Source of the DNA: an uncultured Eubacteriales bacterium
GTDB taxonomy: Bacteria; Bacillota; Clostridia; Christensenellales; Aristaeellaceae
Length of the DNA: 64,000 nt
Direction of reading: 5' to 3'
Assembly (NCBI GenBank): GCA_902764915.1
Contig: CACWXY010000004.1
Span: forward strand, 1 to 64,000
The notes beneath the pieces are model-generated. The model had not been told where the DNA came from. It saw nothing but the letters and a program-made list of their open reading frames with translations, and searched no databases. Position numbers and translations under genes: made by a program. Below, one piece after another: positions 5,825-12,807 of this stretch. How positions within the stretch are numbered: position 1 is the first letter of the stretch; each line of letters opens with the position of its first letter.

Positions 5825-6069
5825 TTAGAACATGTAGTAGTGAATCGCGGAAAAGGTGTCGGAACCGTCATCTTCGGTAATCTCAACCTTGATCTTGTTT
5901 CCATTGAGCTCTTCCTCAATCAGCCAATCGGCCCGCCAGTGCTCATGCTTCCAATCGCCCTGTTCGATCTCCACACACACACAACGGGCAGTTGCCCATA
6001 CTGGTACACGCTGGCGTAAATGTTGTTCGCCTTGAGCAGTTCATACACGGCCTTGATTTTTTCATCCAT
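5825..6069 (-). pseudogene. Small phage gene frameshifted in a (CA)6 tract
   Basis: A strong RBS (AAGGAGG) precedes the ATG at 6069, whose frame reads MDEKIKAVYELLKANNIY and then leaves frame inside the dinucleotide tract at 5972-5983. Past the tract another frame continues without stops to a TAA at 5825 (EIEQGDWKHEHW to IHYYMF), 13 nt before the next ATG. Removing one CA unit gives one 80-aa protein. It is either phase-variable, recently inactivated or an assembly error. The family is unknown. Confidence 0.75.
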
Positions 6070-6087
6070 CGTTTACAACCTCCTTAA

Positions 6088-6150
6088 AGTTGCTTCATCA
6101 ACCTTACGAGCACATTGTAAACTATAAACTTGCTTTTGTCAATGCCTTTT
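6088..6150. repeat. 63-bp direct repeat, copy 2 (promoter module)
   Basis: Near-identical to 2596-2658 (offset 3492, two mismatches). It carries the promoter of the 6069-2845 unit. Confidence 0.9.
6114..6142 (-). promoter_or_regulatory. Promoter of the 6069-2845 unit
   Basis: TTGACA (6142-6137), 17 nt, TACAAT (6119-6114), read leftward. It is identical to the promoter at 2622-2650, including the spacer. It follows directly after the terminator of the upstream unit, so expression of the orphan-rich left part is uncoupled from the replication operon. Confidence 0.8.
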
Positions 6151-6182
6151 GAAAACTTTTTTCTTGCAATCGGAAAAATAAA

Positions 6183-6218
6183 TTTCCCGTTGTCAATTTC
6201 GGCATTGACAACGGGAAA
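6183..6218 (-). terminator. Terminator of the replication operon
   Basis: A perfect 15-bp stem (TTTCCCGTTGTCAAT at 6183-6197 with 6204-6218) has a 6-nt loop and is followed leftward by TTATTTTTCC. It lies just past the dCTP deaminase stop. A 16-bp perfect palindrome (half ATAACCTA, 6224-6239) overlaps that stop codon and may be a second element. Confidence 0.8.
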
Positions 6219-6235
6219 ACACTATAACCTATAGG

Positions 6236-6781
6236 TTATTTCCGGGCTTCCTTATCCTGTTGCATCCGGGAACCTGTGGCTTCAATCTGCCCGTTGTACT
6301 TTCCTTTATAAGGCTTTTCAACCGGGGTGCATTCCTCAAAGATCATCTGGGCCACCGGATATCCGGGGCGGAGGTAAATCGGATTGCGCGTCTCGTTCTT
6401 CAATTCAAGGGTAATCGCGCCATGAAATCCGGGATCCACATATCCGGCATTCTGCACGGTCAATCCGGCACGGCCAATACTGGAACGGCCCTGCACATAC
6501 GCGGCCATTGTAGATGGGATGAAGAACCTTTCTTTTGTAGTTGCGAGAGCAAACTGTCCGGGCATCAGACAAAATTCTTCGCCATCGCGGATCTCATACC
6601 GGCGATACTCCATCTTGTCACCGAGGCGTACACCCTTGAAGAACCGCCGTTTTGGAATCAGAAAGGTGTTACCGAGGCGAACATTCAAGCTGGCCGGATT
6701 GACAAGTGGCTCGATGTGATCAGGAAAGTCAATCCGGCCAGCTTCGATCAGGGTCTTGATAGCAACGTCACCTAAAATCAT
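6236..6781 (-). CDS. dcd: dCTP deaminase (trimeric dUTPase-fold)
   Basis: A 181-aa enzyme that converts dCTP to dUTP (some relatives also hydrolyse dUTP), feeding dTMP synthesis. Family signatures are present: QGRSSIGRAG near residue 98 (substrate-binding Arg/Ser) and GFHGAITLELKNET near 122 with the catalytic Glu. The ATG at 6781 is chosen because GGAGG precedes it inside the upstream gene; the two genes overlap by ATGA. With ThyX, also in this operon, it gives the phage a route from dCTP to dTMP. Confidence 0.9.
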   Translation of the reverse strand: MILGDVAIKTLIEAGRIDFPDHIEPLVNPASLNVRLGNTFLIPKRRFFKGVRLGDKMEYRRYEIRDGEEFCLMPGQFALATTKERFFIPSTMAAYVQGRSSIGRAGLTVQNAGYVDPGFHGAITLELKNETRNPIYLRPGYPVAQMIFEECTPVEKPYKGKYNGQIEATGSRMQQDKEARK

Positions 6782-7212
6782 TCGGCGCAATCCTCCGCTT
6801 TCTTTACTACTTTCAATACCTCAGACAGAGAGCGGATACCCTGATACGCGTTTTTCCGAAGTTCTGCCCAGTCAACCCCGAACGCCACCCCCGGATCTTC
6901 CACCGCTTCCTGTGTAGCCGTGTTATCGCCTGTCATCTCGCTCTGGAGCTCACCGCCACAAGCGGCATACCCGGCAAGGTCAACCCAGTTATCAGACTTC
7001 CCATGCCCGCTTGCCACACGGGCGATTTTCAGCAGGGCCAGCATAGCAGCCACATCAACCGGGGTAATTCCCACGTTCAGCCGATTATGGCCGAGGTAGT
7101 GCGTCCACAGCATAGCAATTCTTTCAAAGCTCTGTTCCGGGGTTCCGTAATCGTCCTGCCGATCCCCGTTGACCATCTTTTCGGCAGTGTCAAGAATCTC
7201 TTTACGGGTCAT
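6778..7212 (-). CDS. DUF6378-like phage protein
   Basis: A 144-aa protein started at the ATG at 7212 (AAGGGAG upstream). The N-terminal 95 residues (KEILDTAEKMVNGDRQDDYG, a middle with MLWTHYLG, then NWVDLAGYAACG) match my recollection of DUF6378 phage proteins, a helical fold of MazG-like appearance. That would suggest nucleotide metabolism but is not demonstrated. The C-terminal part (DWAELRKNAYQGIRSL) is extra. It overlaps the dCTP deaminase gene by 4 nt. Confidence 0.65.
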   Translation of the reverse strand: MTRKEILDTAEKMVNGDRQDDYGTPEQSFERIAMLWTHYLGHNRLNVGITPVDVAAMLALLKIARVASGHGKSDNWVDLAGYAACGGELQSEMTGDNTATQEAVEDPGVAFGVDWAELRKNAYQGIRSLSEVLKVVKKAEDCAE

Positions 7213-7507
7213 ATCTTGTCTCCCTTCCATCCGAACAATAGTCATATCGTACCGTGAGCCGGTTTTGTTTCCTGCACATACGGGCAGACAGCCCGCTTTC
7301 CTTGTCCCAGTATTCACACTGACAGCAGAACACAATCCGCTTTTGCTGGGGATCCTCCAGCATCTTGATAACCGCGTCATAAGCTGCAATCAGGGTCTTG
7401 TCTTCCTGCACCAAATCACAGTCAGCGCATTTCCGATCACAGGTGTTTCCGCGCCTGACACAGGCCCTTTCAATCCGCATCAGTTTTGCAAGCTGGTAGT
7501 TATCCAT
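7202..7507 (-). CDS. Cysteine-rich, probable zinc-binding phage protein
   Basis: A 101-aa protein started at ATG 7507 after AGGAGGAATAAAC. It contains a CVRRGNTCDRKCADC cluster near residue 16 and CCQCEYW plus a later Cys near residue 60. Two small zinc-binding knuckles joined by a helix are likely. The role is unknown. It overlaps the DUF6378-like gene by 11 nt. Confidence 0.7.
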   Translation of the reverse strand: MDNYQLAKLMRIERACVRRGNTCDRKCADCDLVQEDKTLIAAYDAVIKMLEDPQQKRIVFCCQCEYWDKESGLSARMCRKQNRLTVRYDYCSDGRETRYDP

Positions 7508-7519
7508 TGTTTATTCCTC

Positions 7520-7795
7520 CTAGCGCATGATCATCTGGGCGGCAATGGTCATCAGCTGTTCAAATTCCGTTACCAGGATTCCGACAACCTTATCATTGAT
7601 ATGCCAGCTGTACGCGGTATAGGCCAGCTGTTCCAGCCTTTTTGCCACATAATCCGGGGTTAATTCCTGACCGTCACAGTTGTTGAAACAGTCTCCGAGG
7701 GTCACGTTCTCCCATTGACCGGAGCATTCGCACAGGGCAAGTTGCTCACCGATCTCATTCTTCTTTACGCCCATGCAGTGCTTGCAACTGTTCAT
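7520..7795 (-). CDS. Cysteine-containing phage protein, 91 aa
   Basis: Starts MNSCKHCMGVKKNE with a CxxC, then LCECSG and DCFNNC in the first 45 residues. This is a probable zinc site followed by an all-helical C-terminal half (LEQLAYTAYSWHINDKVV). It is coupled to the preceding gene by ATGA. No family is recognised. Confidence 0.65.
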   Translation of the reverse strand: MNSCKHCMGVKKNEIGEQLALCECSGQWENVTLGDCFNNCDGQELTPDYVAKRLEQLAYTAYSWHINDKVVGILVTEFEQLMTIAAQMIMR

Positions 7796-8319
7796 TCTTC
7801 CGGTTCTCCTTCCTCATCAACCTCGCCGAGAATAGCCGCAAGCAGACGTTCGTTCCGATCTGCATCACGCTCCACTTCGTCAAGGTCAATGACTTCCCAC
7901 CGTGCGCCCAGCTTCCCGGCCACGTGTTCCGCCATTCCGCGATATTTGAAGATCATAGCCGCGTCAAGGTCACGGGCATACAGGGGAATACCGTTGCGCC
8001 ATGCTGCGAATACCACGTATTTTCCGGGCTTCTTTCCGTGTTTATAGACGATATAACCGAGCTCGTTGGCTTCCTCGTCCTCATCATCCTGTTCTGCCGC
8101 TTCACAGCCCGCACAGGGGGCCTTTTTCTGTGGCTTCTGCATCCGGTTGTCTCGCCGATCCATACTGAGCTCATACGCATCATAGACAGCCAGCATCATA
8201 TCCGCGAGAATGTCACACGGGGTCTGTGTAGCTCTTCCCATCCCGTACCGTCCGATCAGATGCATCAGTTCCTTCCGGCACTCTTCGTGTCCCTCAACCG
8301 TGTTAATCTTGTAATCCAT
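7792..8319 (-). CDS. Hypothetical phage protein, 175 aa
   Basis: ATG at 8319 after AAGGAGGG. The N-terminal helical part (HEECRKELMHLIGRYG) leads to a Cys pair (CAGCEAAEQDDEDEE) with an acidic linker. A central domain (YIVYKHGKKPGKYVVFAAW) resembles a small alpha/beta adaptor fold, and the protein ends in a very acidic tail. No function can be assigned. Confidence 0.65.
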   Translation of the reverse strand: MDYKINTVEGHEECRKELMHLIGRYGMGRATQTPCDILADMMLAVYDAYELSMDRRDNRMQKPQKKAPCAGCEAAEQDDEDEEANELGYIVYKHGKKPGKYVVFAAWRNGIPLYARDLDAAMIFKYRGMAEHVAGKLGARWEVIDLDEVERDADRNERLLAAILGEVDEEGEPEE

Positions 8320-8376
8320 GATAAAACCCTCCTTTTCTATATACCACAGGACAAAATCAGTCCCGTTGGCAACCGT

Positions 8377-8898
8377 TCATTCAGAATCTTTTGGATATTT
8401 CTCCATCCATTTTCCGCAACGCGGGCAGAACATGGAGGGATACGCGGAAATCAGTTGACAGCAGGAACAACGGTATCCGTATTCCAGCTTGCGCCACTTT
8501 CCCAGCGGCGTGAGGCCATCCTTCCGGCGCATCAGTTCTACCGTGTTATCCGGCAGTGTCGGATGCATCACAGCCCCGCAATGGGGGCAATACGGGGTTT
8601 CCGGTTGATCCGTTGTACACAGGCAATCCGTACAGCGCTTGCGGCCATTTCCGATTTTCAGCCATTCACCGCGCCCGGTTCTTTCCTTGGGCGGCGGGGG
8701 CGGAGGAACCTCCACAAACACATTGACAGCATTCACGTGCTTCAAGCCTTTGTCCACCGGGTCAAAGGTCACCTTACGGCCTTTCTTGTAGTGCTTTTCC
8801 TTCATCTGCAAGTCACTGTGATGTACAAAGTATTCCTCGCCATTTTCGCCGGCAATCCAGCCATTTCCGTTGTAGTATGACTTAATTACGCCGATCAT
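8377..8898 (-). CDS. Cold-shock-like domain fused to two zinc ribbons
   Basis: A 173-aa protein. Residues 1-62 (VIKSYYNGNGWIAGENGEEY, then FVHHSDL) follow the cold-shock/OB-fold pattern for single-stranded RNA or DNA binding. A PPPPPPKE linker follows. Two zinc ribbons of the form CxxC-N-CPxCG come next (CTDC with CPHCG, CSCC with CPRCG). The start at 8898 is preferred because its spacing to GAGGT is normal; an upstream in-frame ATG at 8904 is possible. It probably binds single-stranded nucleic acid. It is coupled to a 25-aa membrane micropeptide gene. Confidence 0.75.
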   Translation of the reverse strand: MIGVIKSYYNGNGWIAGENGEEYFVHHSDLQMKEKHYKKGRKVTFDPVDKGLKHVNAVNVFVEVPPPPPPKERTGRGEWLKIGNGRKRCTDCLCTTDQPETPYCPHCGAVMHPTLPDNTVELMRRKDGLTPLGKWRKLEYGYRCSCCQLISAYPSMFCPRCGKWMEKYPKDSE

Positions 8899-8910
8899 TC
8901 CCATGCCACC

Positions 8911-8988
8911 TCATTCATGACCTTGTCTGCACCATATAAAGAGCATCACAAGCAAAATAATCAGGGCCATTTGTCCGGCTGTGATCAT
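8911..8988 (-). CDS. 25-aa single-span membrane micropeptide
   Basis: A short frame overlaps the Tad2-like gene by ATGA (8985-8988) and ends 12 nt before the next start, exactly as its long neighbours do. It encodes a hydrophobic segment (MALIILLVMLFIW) followed by a short polar tail (CRQGHE). The tight coupling on the 5' side supports real translation. The role is unknown; it may associate with another small membrane protein of the phage. Confidence 0.6.
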   Translation of the reverse strand: MITAGQMALIILLVMLFIWCRQGHE

Positions 8989-9230
8989 TCCAGCATCAAC
9001 CCACCTTCCTTCACGTACCAACGATCATCGGTAATAAAGCCGAAAGTGAAGGAAACGTCATCCGTTTCCCGAATATCAAGCACCTTTCCGTCATGGCAGT
9101 GAATCATAATCGTACCTTTTTCCCATGCCCAGTAGCCGCCTTTGAAATCAACATGGGCAACCTTAGAACCCTTCAACATTTCCCGGTATGCTTCCTTAAA
9201 GCTGATAACGGGTACTGCCGTTTCATTCAT
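8985..9230 (-). CDS. DUF2829 / Tad2-like protein (candidate anti-Thoeris)
   Basis: An 81-aa protein started at ATG 9230 (GAGGTG upstream, overlapping the previous stop). The layout fits DUF2829: SFKEAYREMLKGSKV near residue 9, an aromatic GGYWAWEKG, RETDDVSFTFGFI near 57 and a closing DDRWYV. Some members of this family (Tad2) sequester the cyclic ADP-ribose signal of Thoeris defence. Many DUF2829 proteins have not been tested, so anti-defence activity is an inference. The assignment is by sequence pattern only. Confidence 0.65.
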   Translation of the reverse strand: MNETAVPVISFKEAYREMLKGSKVAHVDFKGGYWAWEKGTIMIHCHDGKVLDIRETDDVSFTFGFITDDRWYVKEGGLMLE

Positions 9231-9696
9231 CCCACTGCACCTCTTCCTGCTGTTCATCAGTTGGTTCCCGTGTCCAAATCATCCACGCTTTCCCGTAGTT
9301 TTCACGTACATAAAACGGGCTTCGGCCTTCAAGGGAATATACAATGTCACGCCAGCAAATCCAGAATCCGTGTATACGGCGCACCTTCGGATTTACAATC
9401 ATCCACAATTCGGGAGGCGTGTTGTAAGGCCATACATGATCCGCTCTTGTGTTGTAAATTGCATCAAGGTCTTGAATAGTAAGGACTCTCGGTGTTTCTG
9501 CATTCTTTCTGCAATCATCCCACCCTCGCTGATAAGCTTCCTCATATCTTCGTCTATCATTATTGATAGCGGCAATCAATCCATCGCGGTCAATGCTTAC
9601 GCCAGCCTGATTAACCGCGCGTACCACCATCTTTTCTTGCTCTTCTTGGATCTCATGTGTCATGCTTTGAATCAGTTCAATAGGTGACTTATACAT
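9223..9696 (-). CDS. Hypothetical phage protein, 157 aa
   Basis: ATG at 9696 after GGAGGTG. The N-terminal 60 residues (IELIQSMTHEIQEEQEKMVV and DRDGLIAAINNDRRRYEEAY) are helical and resemble a common short phage orphan. The C-terminal 80 residues are rich in Trp and Tyr and include RGWDDCRKNAETPR. It overlaps the Tad2-like gene by 8 nt. The function is unknown. Confidence 0.7.
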   Translation of the reverse strand: MYKSPIELIQSMTHEIQEEQEKMVVRAVNQAGVSIDRDGLIAAINNDRRRYEEAYQRGWDDCRKNAETPRVLTIQDLDAIYNTRADHVWPYNTPPELWMIVNPKVRRIHGFWICWRDIVYSLEGRSPFYVRENYGKAWMIWTREPTDEQQEEVQWDE

Positions 9697-9698
9697 GC

Positions 9699-9962
9699 TT
9701 ACACCTCCGGTTTCAAAATCTCCTTCAAATCTTTTACACTGAGCTTATCTCTCCAGCTTGCATGTACCCGGTTGTTGCAATCAGGACAGTTTGACAGATA
9801 CACTTCCGCGTTTTCCGGCCACGGAGTGTAACAACTGCCGTATTCATCACTGCCGCACATGAACACGCATCCGCACTTATTACAGGTAAATCGGACGGGT
9901 TCAAACTTGCGAATGTGCAACATCAACCGGGTATCTTCGTCCCCATGCTGAATCACGATCAT
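9699..9962 (-). CDS. Zinc-ribbon phage protein, 87 aa
   Basis: Starts MIVIQHGDED and carries a CNKCGCVFMCG and a CPDCNNR pair, the classic two-knuckle zinc ribbon. The C-terminal helix (LSVKDLKEILKPEV) is typical of small phage regulators. It is coupled by ATGA to the nuclease-like gene upstream. The target is unknown. Confidence 0.75.
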   Translation of the reverse strand: MIVIQHGDEDTRLMLHIRKFEPVRFTCNKCGCVFMCGSDEYGSCYTPWPENAEVYLSNCPDCNNRVHASWRDKLSVKDLKEILKPEV

Positions 9963-10531
9963 GCTTCATCCGGCCTTTCTCCGTGCTCGAACCTCGCCCG
10001 TGTAGCTTTTTCGCTCGCGTTCGTGAAGTCCCAGTCATCCGAAGCCCCGTTGCCCCAGCCCATAATGTCAAAGTGTCCGTCTCCGTCATAAGCGCCACAG
10101 CACCGGCAAGCAAAGGAACCGTTGATCCCCATGAAATATGGTTTCCCGCACACCTTGCACCGGGCAAGCACCGAGGAATCCTGTCCGGCAAATTCGTATT
10201 CAGCCGCGTGTTGATCATCCGTCTTCTGCCAATAATCGGTTGCATCAAACCGCATATCGTCATAGCCAATCACAACCGGTTTGTGCGAATCTTCGCGGAA
10301 TTGCTGAATCTTGTGCATATCAACTTCCCGCATCACGCCCTTTACCTCAAAGAACGTGTCCTGATCCGGTAAATAGAAGTCGGGCAGATACAGTGTGCCA
10401 TCAGACAGTTCATATCCTTCCGGTTCATAGACGTACCGAATCTTGAGCCAGTTGAAGAACACAGCCCACCGCGCTTCCAGCCGGGAACGAAACCGGGAAC
10501 CGGCATAAATTGTTTCAATCGGCTTGATCAT
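9959..10531 (-). CDS. PD-(D/E)xK nuclease-like protein with zinc ribbon
   Basis: A 190-aa protein. Residues 10-66 show the core of the PD-(D/E)xK fold: FRSRLEARWAVFFN (acidic residue in helix 1), then YLPDFYLPD and FFEVKG as the D and ExK active-site elements. Residues 120-145 hold CKVCGKPY and CRCCGAYDG, a zinc ribbon. Related phage proteins are usually called putative endonucleases. The substrate is unknown; a role in DNA processing fits the neighbouring polymerase and methyltransferase. It overlaps both neighbours by ATGA. Confidence 0.75.
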   Translation of the reverse strand: MIKPIETIYAGSRFRSRLEARWAVFFNWLKIRYVYEPEGYELSDGTLYLPDFYLPDQDTFFEVKGVMREVDMHKIQQFREDSHKPVVIGYDDMRFDATDYWQKTDDQHAAEYEFAGQDSSVLARCKVCGKPYFMGINGSFACRCCGAYDGDGHFDIMGWGNGASDDWDFTNASEKATRARFEHGERPDEA

Positions 10532-10896
10532 TTCCGGCTTTCCTCCAATTCTGCGTAAATCTGTTCAATCACGTTCTGGATCTTCGGAAATTGAATTGCC
10601 ATCCAGTCAACGGTCAATTCTTCCTGTCCCATCTCTTTATGCTCCCAGTTCTCCGCAAGGCCGCTTTCAAACATGAATGCATGAATCACTTCATGCCTGA
10701 TAACCTTTTTAACGTACTCCAGCGGGTTACCCAAACTGCAATCATCGGGCATATCCTGTATGCTGATCACGTGCGTTGTCTTATCCGTGAACCCATCGCA
10801 ATCTTTTAGACGTGGCTCATCTTCTTCTGTAGAAATCTGAACCGTCCACAGAGTGCCTAATATCTCTACGTCAGTGTCAAGTTTGAACCTTGCCAT
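10528..10896 (-). CDS. Zincin-like metalloprotease (HEVIH motif)
   Basis: A 122-aa protein started at ATG 10896, 6 nt after GGAGGG. The helix VKKVIRHEVIHAFMFESGL carries the HExxH zinc-protease motif, and a downstream EELTVDW could supply the third ligand. The size and layout resemble small phage SprT/ImmA-like proteins. The substrate is unknown; ImmA-type relatives cleave phage repressors, but this gene is far from the repressor here. Confidence 0.75.
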   Translation of the reverse strand: MARFKLDTDVEILGTLWTVQISTEEDEPRLKDCDGFTDKTTHVISIQDMPDDCSLGNPLEYVKKVIRHEVIHAFMFESGLAENWEHKEMGQEELTVDWMAIQFPKIQNVIEQIYAELEESRK

Positions 10897-11677
10897 CTGC
10901 ACCCTCCTTCAATCTGTCCGTGATAATATCGAAATACTTCGGCTCGATCTCGTATCCGAGGAACCGTCTCCCGCGCCGTGTAGCCGCCACCGCTGTTGTC
11001 CCGCTCCCCATGAATCCATCAAACACCACGTCACCGGGCTTGCTGTGGTATTCAATACACTTCTGAATCAGTTCCACGGGCTTCTGGTTCTGGTGTACTT
11101 GCTGTTTCCCGGCCACGCGGGGAATCTGCCACACGTCACCTGTTCTTTTGCCTTGCAGGAATGCACGGCCCTTGTTGAATAGCAGAATCACTTCATACTG
11201 GAATCCAAACGCGGCCTGTAGGTCACCGGCTGTCCATTCGTTCTTTACCCAAACGATGGAGTTTTTGCAGCGAAACCCGGCTTTTTGCGCCGTTTCTTTG
11301 AAAAATCCGGCTGTTCTTTCCGATGTGAAGCAGTAAAACGCGGTATCCGGTTTCAGAATCCGGTAACACTCCTTCATGTACTCCCGGATCAGATCAGGGT
11401 TGCTATCGTTCTGAATCGGTGTACAAAATTCGTGTTCCTTATCTTTTCGGTGATTCGTCCGGTAATTGATCAGATAAGGCGGATCGGATACGATCAGATC
11501 CACGCACTCGTTCGGAAGTTCCTGCATTCCCTGTATGCAGTCCATCAAGAAAACTTGCGAGGCGGGGGGGGTCTGGTCAATCACCGGGCAATAATCTTCG
11601 TGTTTGAAATGGTGTCCCAGACTCCCGTTGTTATCCACCCACAGAACACCGTTTGCACCGCATACAGGGCATTGCAT
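10877..11677 (-). CDS. DNA adenine-N6 or cytosine-N4 methyltransferase
   Basis: A 266-aa enzyme with an N-terminal zinc knuckle (CPVCGANG), the catalytic DPPY motif (LIVSDPPYLINYR near residue 65) and the AdoMet-binding FxGxG motif near the C-terminus (VFDGFMGSGTTAVAA). DPPY before FxGxG is the beta-class order. No restriction endonuclease of an R-M pair is visible nearby, so this looks like an orphan phage methylase that may protect against host restriction. The recognition site is unknown. The ATG at 11677 has only a weak RBS and lies within the 3' part of the gene upstream. Confidence 0.9.
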   Translation of the reverse strand: MQCPVCGANGVLWVDNNGSLGHHFKHEDYCPVIDQTPPASQVFLMDCIQGMQELPNECVDLIVSDPPYLINYRTNHRKDKEHEFCTPIQNDSNPDLIREYMKECYRILKPDTAFYCFTSERTAGFFKETAQKAGFRCKNSIVWVKNEWTAGDLQAAFGFQYEVILLFNKGRAFLQGKRTGDVWQIPRVAGKQQVHQNQKPVELIQKCIEYHSKPGDVVFDGFMGSGTTAVAATRRGRRFLGYEIEPKYFDIITDRLKEGADGKVQT

Positions 11678-11837
11678 CACTTATCACCATACTTCTTTTC
11701 AAACTATCCGCACCGGATCCGCACCGGATCCGCGCATACAGTTCACAGGCTAGCGAGACAATCTGTGCTGTCTCTGCGTCCATGTGAGGAACGTACTCAT
11801 CGCCGGGGATCTTACTGGGCATTCCGAATCTGCTCAT
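11631..11837 (-). CDS. Small phage protein whose 3' end is altered by an 11-bp duplication
   Basis: ATG at 11837 after GGAGGTG, inside the 3' end of thyX. The first 40 residues (MSRFGMPSKIPGDEY, then AETAQIVSLACELYARI) look like a real small helical protein. The frame then crosses a tandem 11-bp duplication (11706-11727) and runs on into the methyltransferase start. With one copy of the unit the frame would stop after RIRCG. The true length is therefore uncertain (40 or 68 aa). Confidence 0.5.
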   Translation of the reverse strand: MSRFGMPSKIPGDEYVPHMDAETAQIVSLACELYARIRCGSGADSLKRSMVISDAMPCMRCKRCSVGG

Positions 11838-12807
11838 CAGAGAACACCTCCGCATCCTGTCCCGCGAGGATCTCCTTCGCCCGTGTAGCCACTTCACGCA
11901 TCTGCGGGTGAGCCACCCCCGCTGTCCGTAGTTTGAGGAAATGCAGCCATTCGTCCGCCGTTGCCGTCATCACCAGTTCCGTCTTCAAGCTGGTGGGCAG
12001 AACGCACCGCGCTTCCTGTGATGTACGGTCACTGTTAAGAAGGGCAAAATAGGCGGTTTCAGTGGCCTCACAGCCGAGCTTCCATGCGAGGTAGTCAGCG
12101 TCACCTTCACGTAGATAAAACGGCTTTATAACTGTTATTTCCCCGCCGAAATCAGCCTTTGAATAGTTACAGTACCGGGTTGACTCCTGACAGTAGGAAG
12201 CGGGCCTGTGCCGCACAATTTCATGCGTTACACCCCGGTCACAAATAAACCGCAGTGTGTACCAGCTGTGCCGCATCCGCAGGGCAGGATCATCAAACAA
12301 GGGCATACAGGGTCTGGGGTTAGTATCGGTAATCGTATCCGGGATATACGGGGCATCCGGGTTAAAAAACTCAGGGAAGAACGGAGCATTTTCCGCCCAC
12401 GTCCGCTTGAGCACATTCGTAAACGGGTAATCATTGCGGAACATGAAAGAAAACACACCGCGCCACGCGCGAATATTGCCGGAAACAACATACGCGTCAT
12501 ACTTGTTATCTCTCCGAGTGAAGGTTAGGTAATCGTACAATCCAATTTTCCGCATCCCGGAACATACCCGCATGAGCAATTTGTACGTGTCCTGATGATT
12601 CGACAGACTCAGCGTAATCCGGGCGTGTTCAAGCACGGCTTCGTGTCCGCGCTTGATAATCCCAGCAATGAATTTCTCCGCGCTGTCTTCCGTGATCTTT
12701 GATTCAGACTTATAACAGACGCGCCCGCACAGTTCTACGTGTTTCGGGCGGTCAAACAGGCCCACATTGCCACCGACAAGCTCAACAGACGGTTCAATGA
12801 TTCTCAT
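11812..12807 (-). CDS. thyX: Flavin-dependent thymidylate synthase
   Basis: A 331-aa enzyme that makes dTMP from dUMP using FAD, NADPH and methylenetetrahydrofolate. The ThyX signature RHRxxSxxxxSxR is present as VRHRPASYCQESTRY near residue 195, followed by LPTSLKTELVMTA and the C-terminal HPQMREVA. The protein is longer than typical bacterial ThyX (about 220 aa) because of an insertion near residues 100-180, as in several phage versions. The ATG at 12807 follows GGAGG. It works with the dCTP deaminase at 6236 to raise dTTP for phage replication. Confidence 0.93.
   Translation of the reverse strand: MRIIEPSVELVGGNVGLFDRPKHVELCGRVCYKSESKITEDSAEKFIAGIIKRGHEAVLEHARITLSLSNHQDTYKLLMRVCSGMRKIGLYDYLTFTRRDNKYDAYVVSGNIRAWRGVFSFMFRNDYPFTNVLKRTWAENAPFFPEFFNPDAPYIPDTITDTNPRPCMPLFDDPALRMRHSWYTLRFICDRGVTHEIVRHRPASYCQESTRYCNYSKADFGGEITVIKPFYLREGDADYLAWKLGCEATETAYFALLNSDRTSQEARCVLPTSLKTELVMTATADEWLHFLKLRTAGVAHPQMREVATRAKEILAGQDAEVFSDEQIRNAQ

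Noticed and set aside
10877..11677. A complete restriction-modification system around the methyltransferase
   Set aside because: The nearest nuclease-like gene (9959) has the pattern of widespread phage PD-(D/E)xK proteins and is separated by a metalloprotease. No specificity subunit or typical R gene is present.
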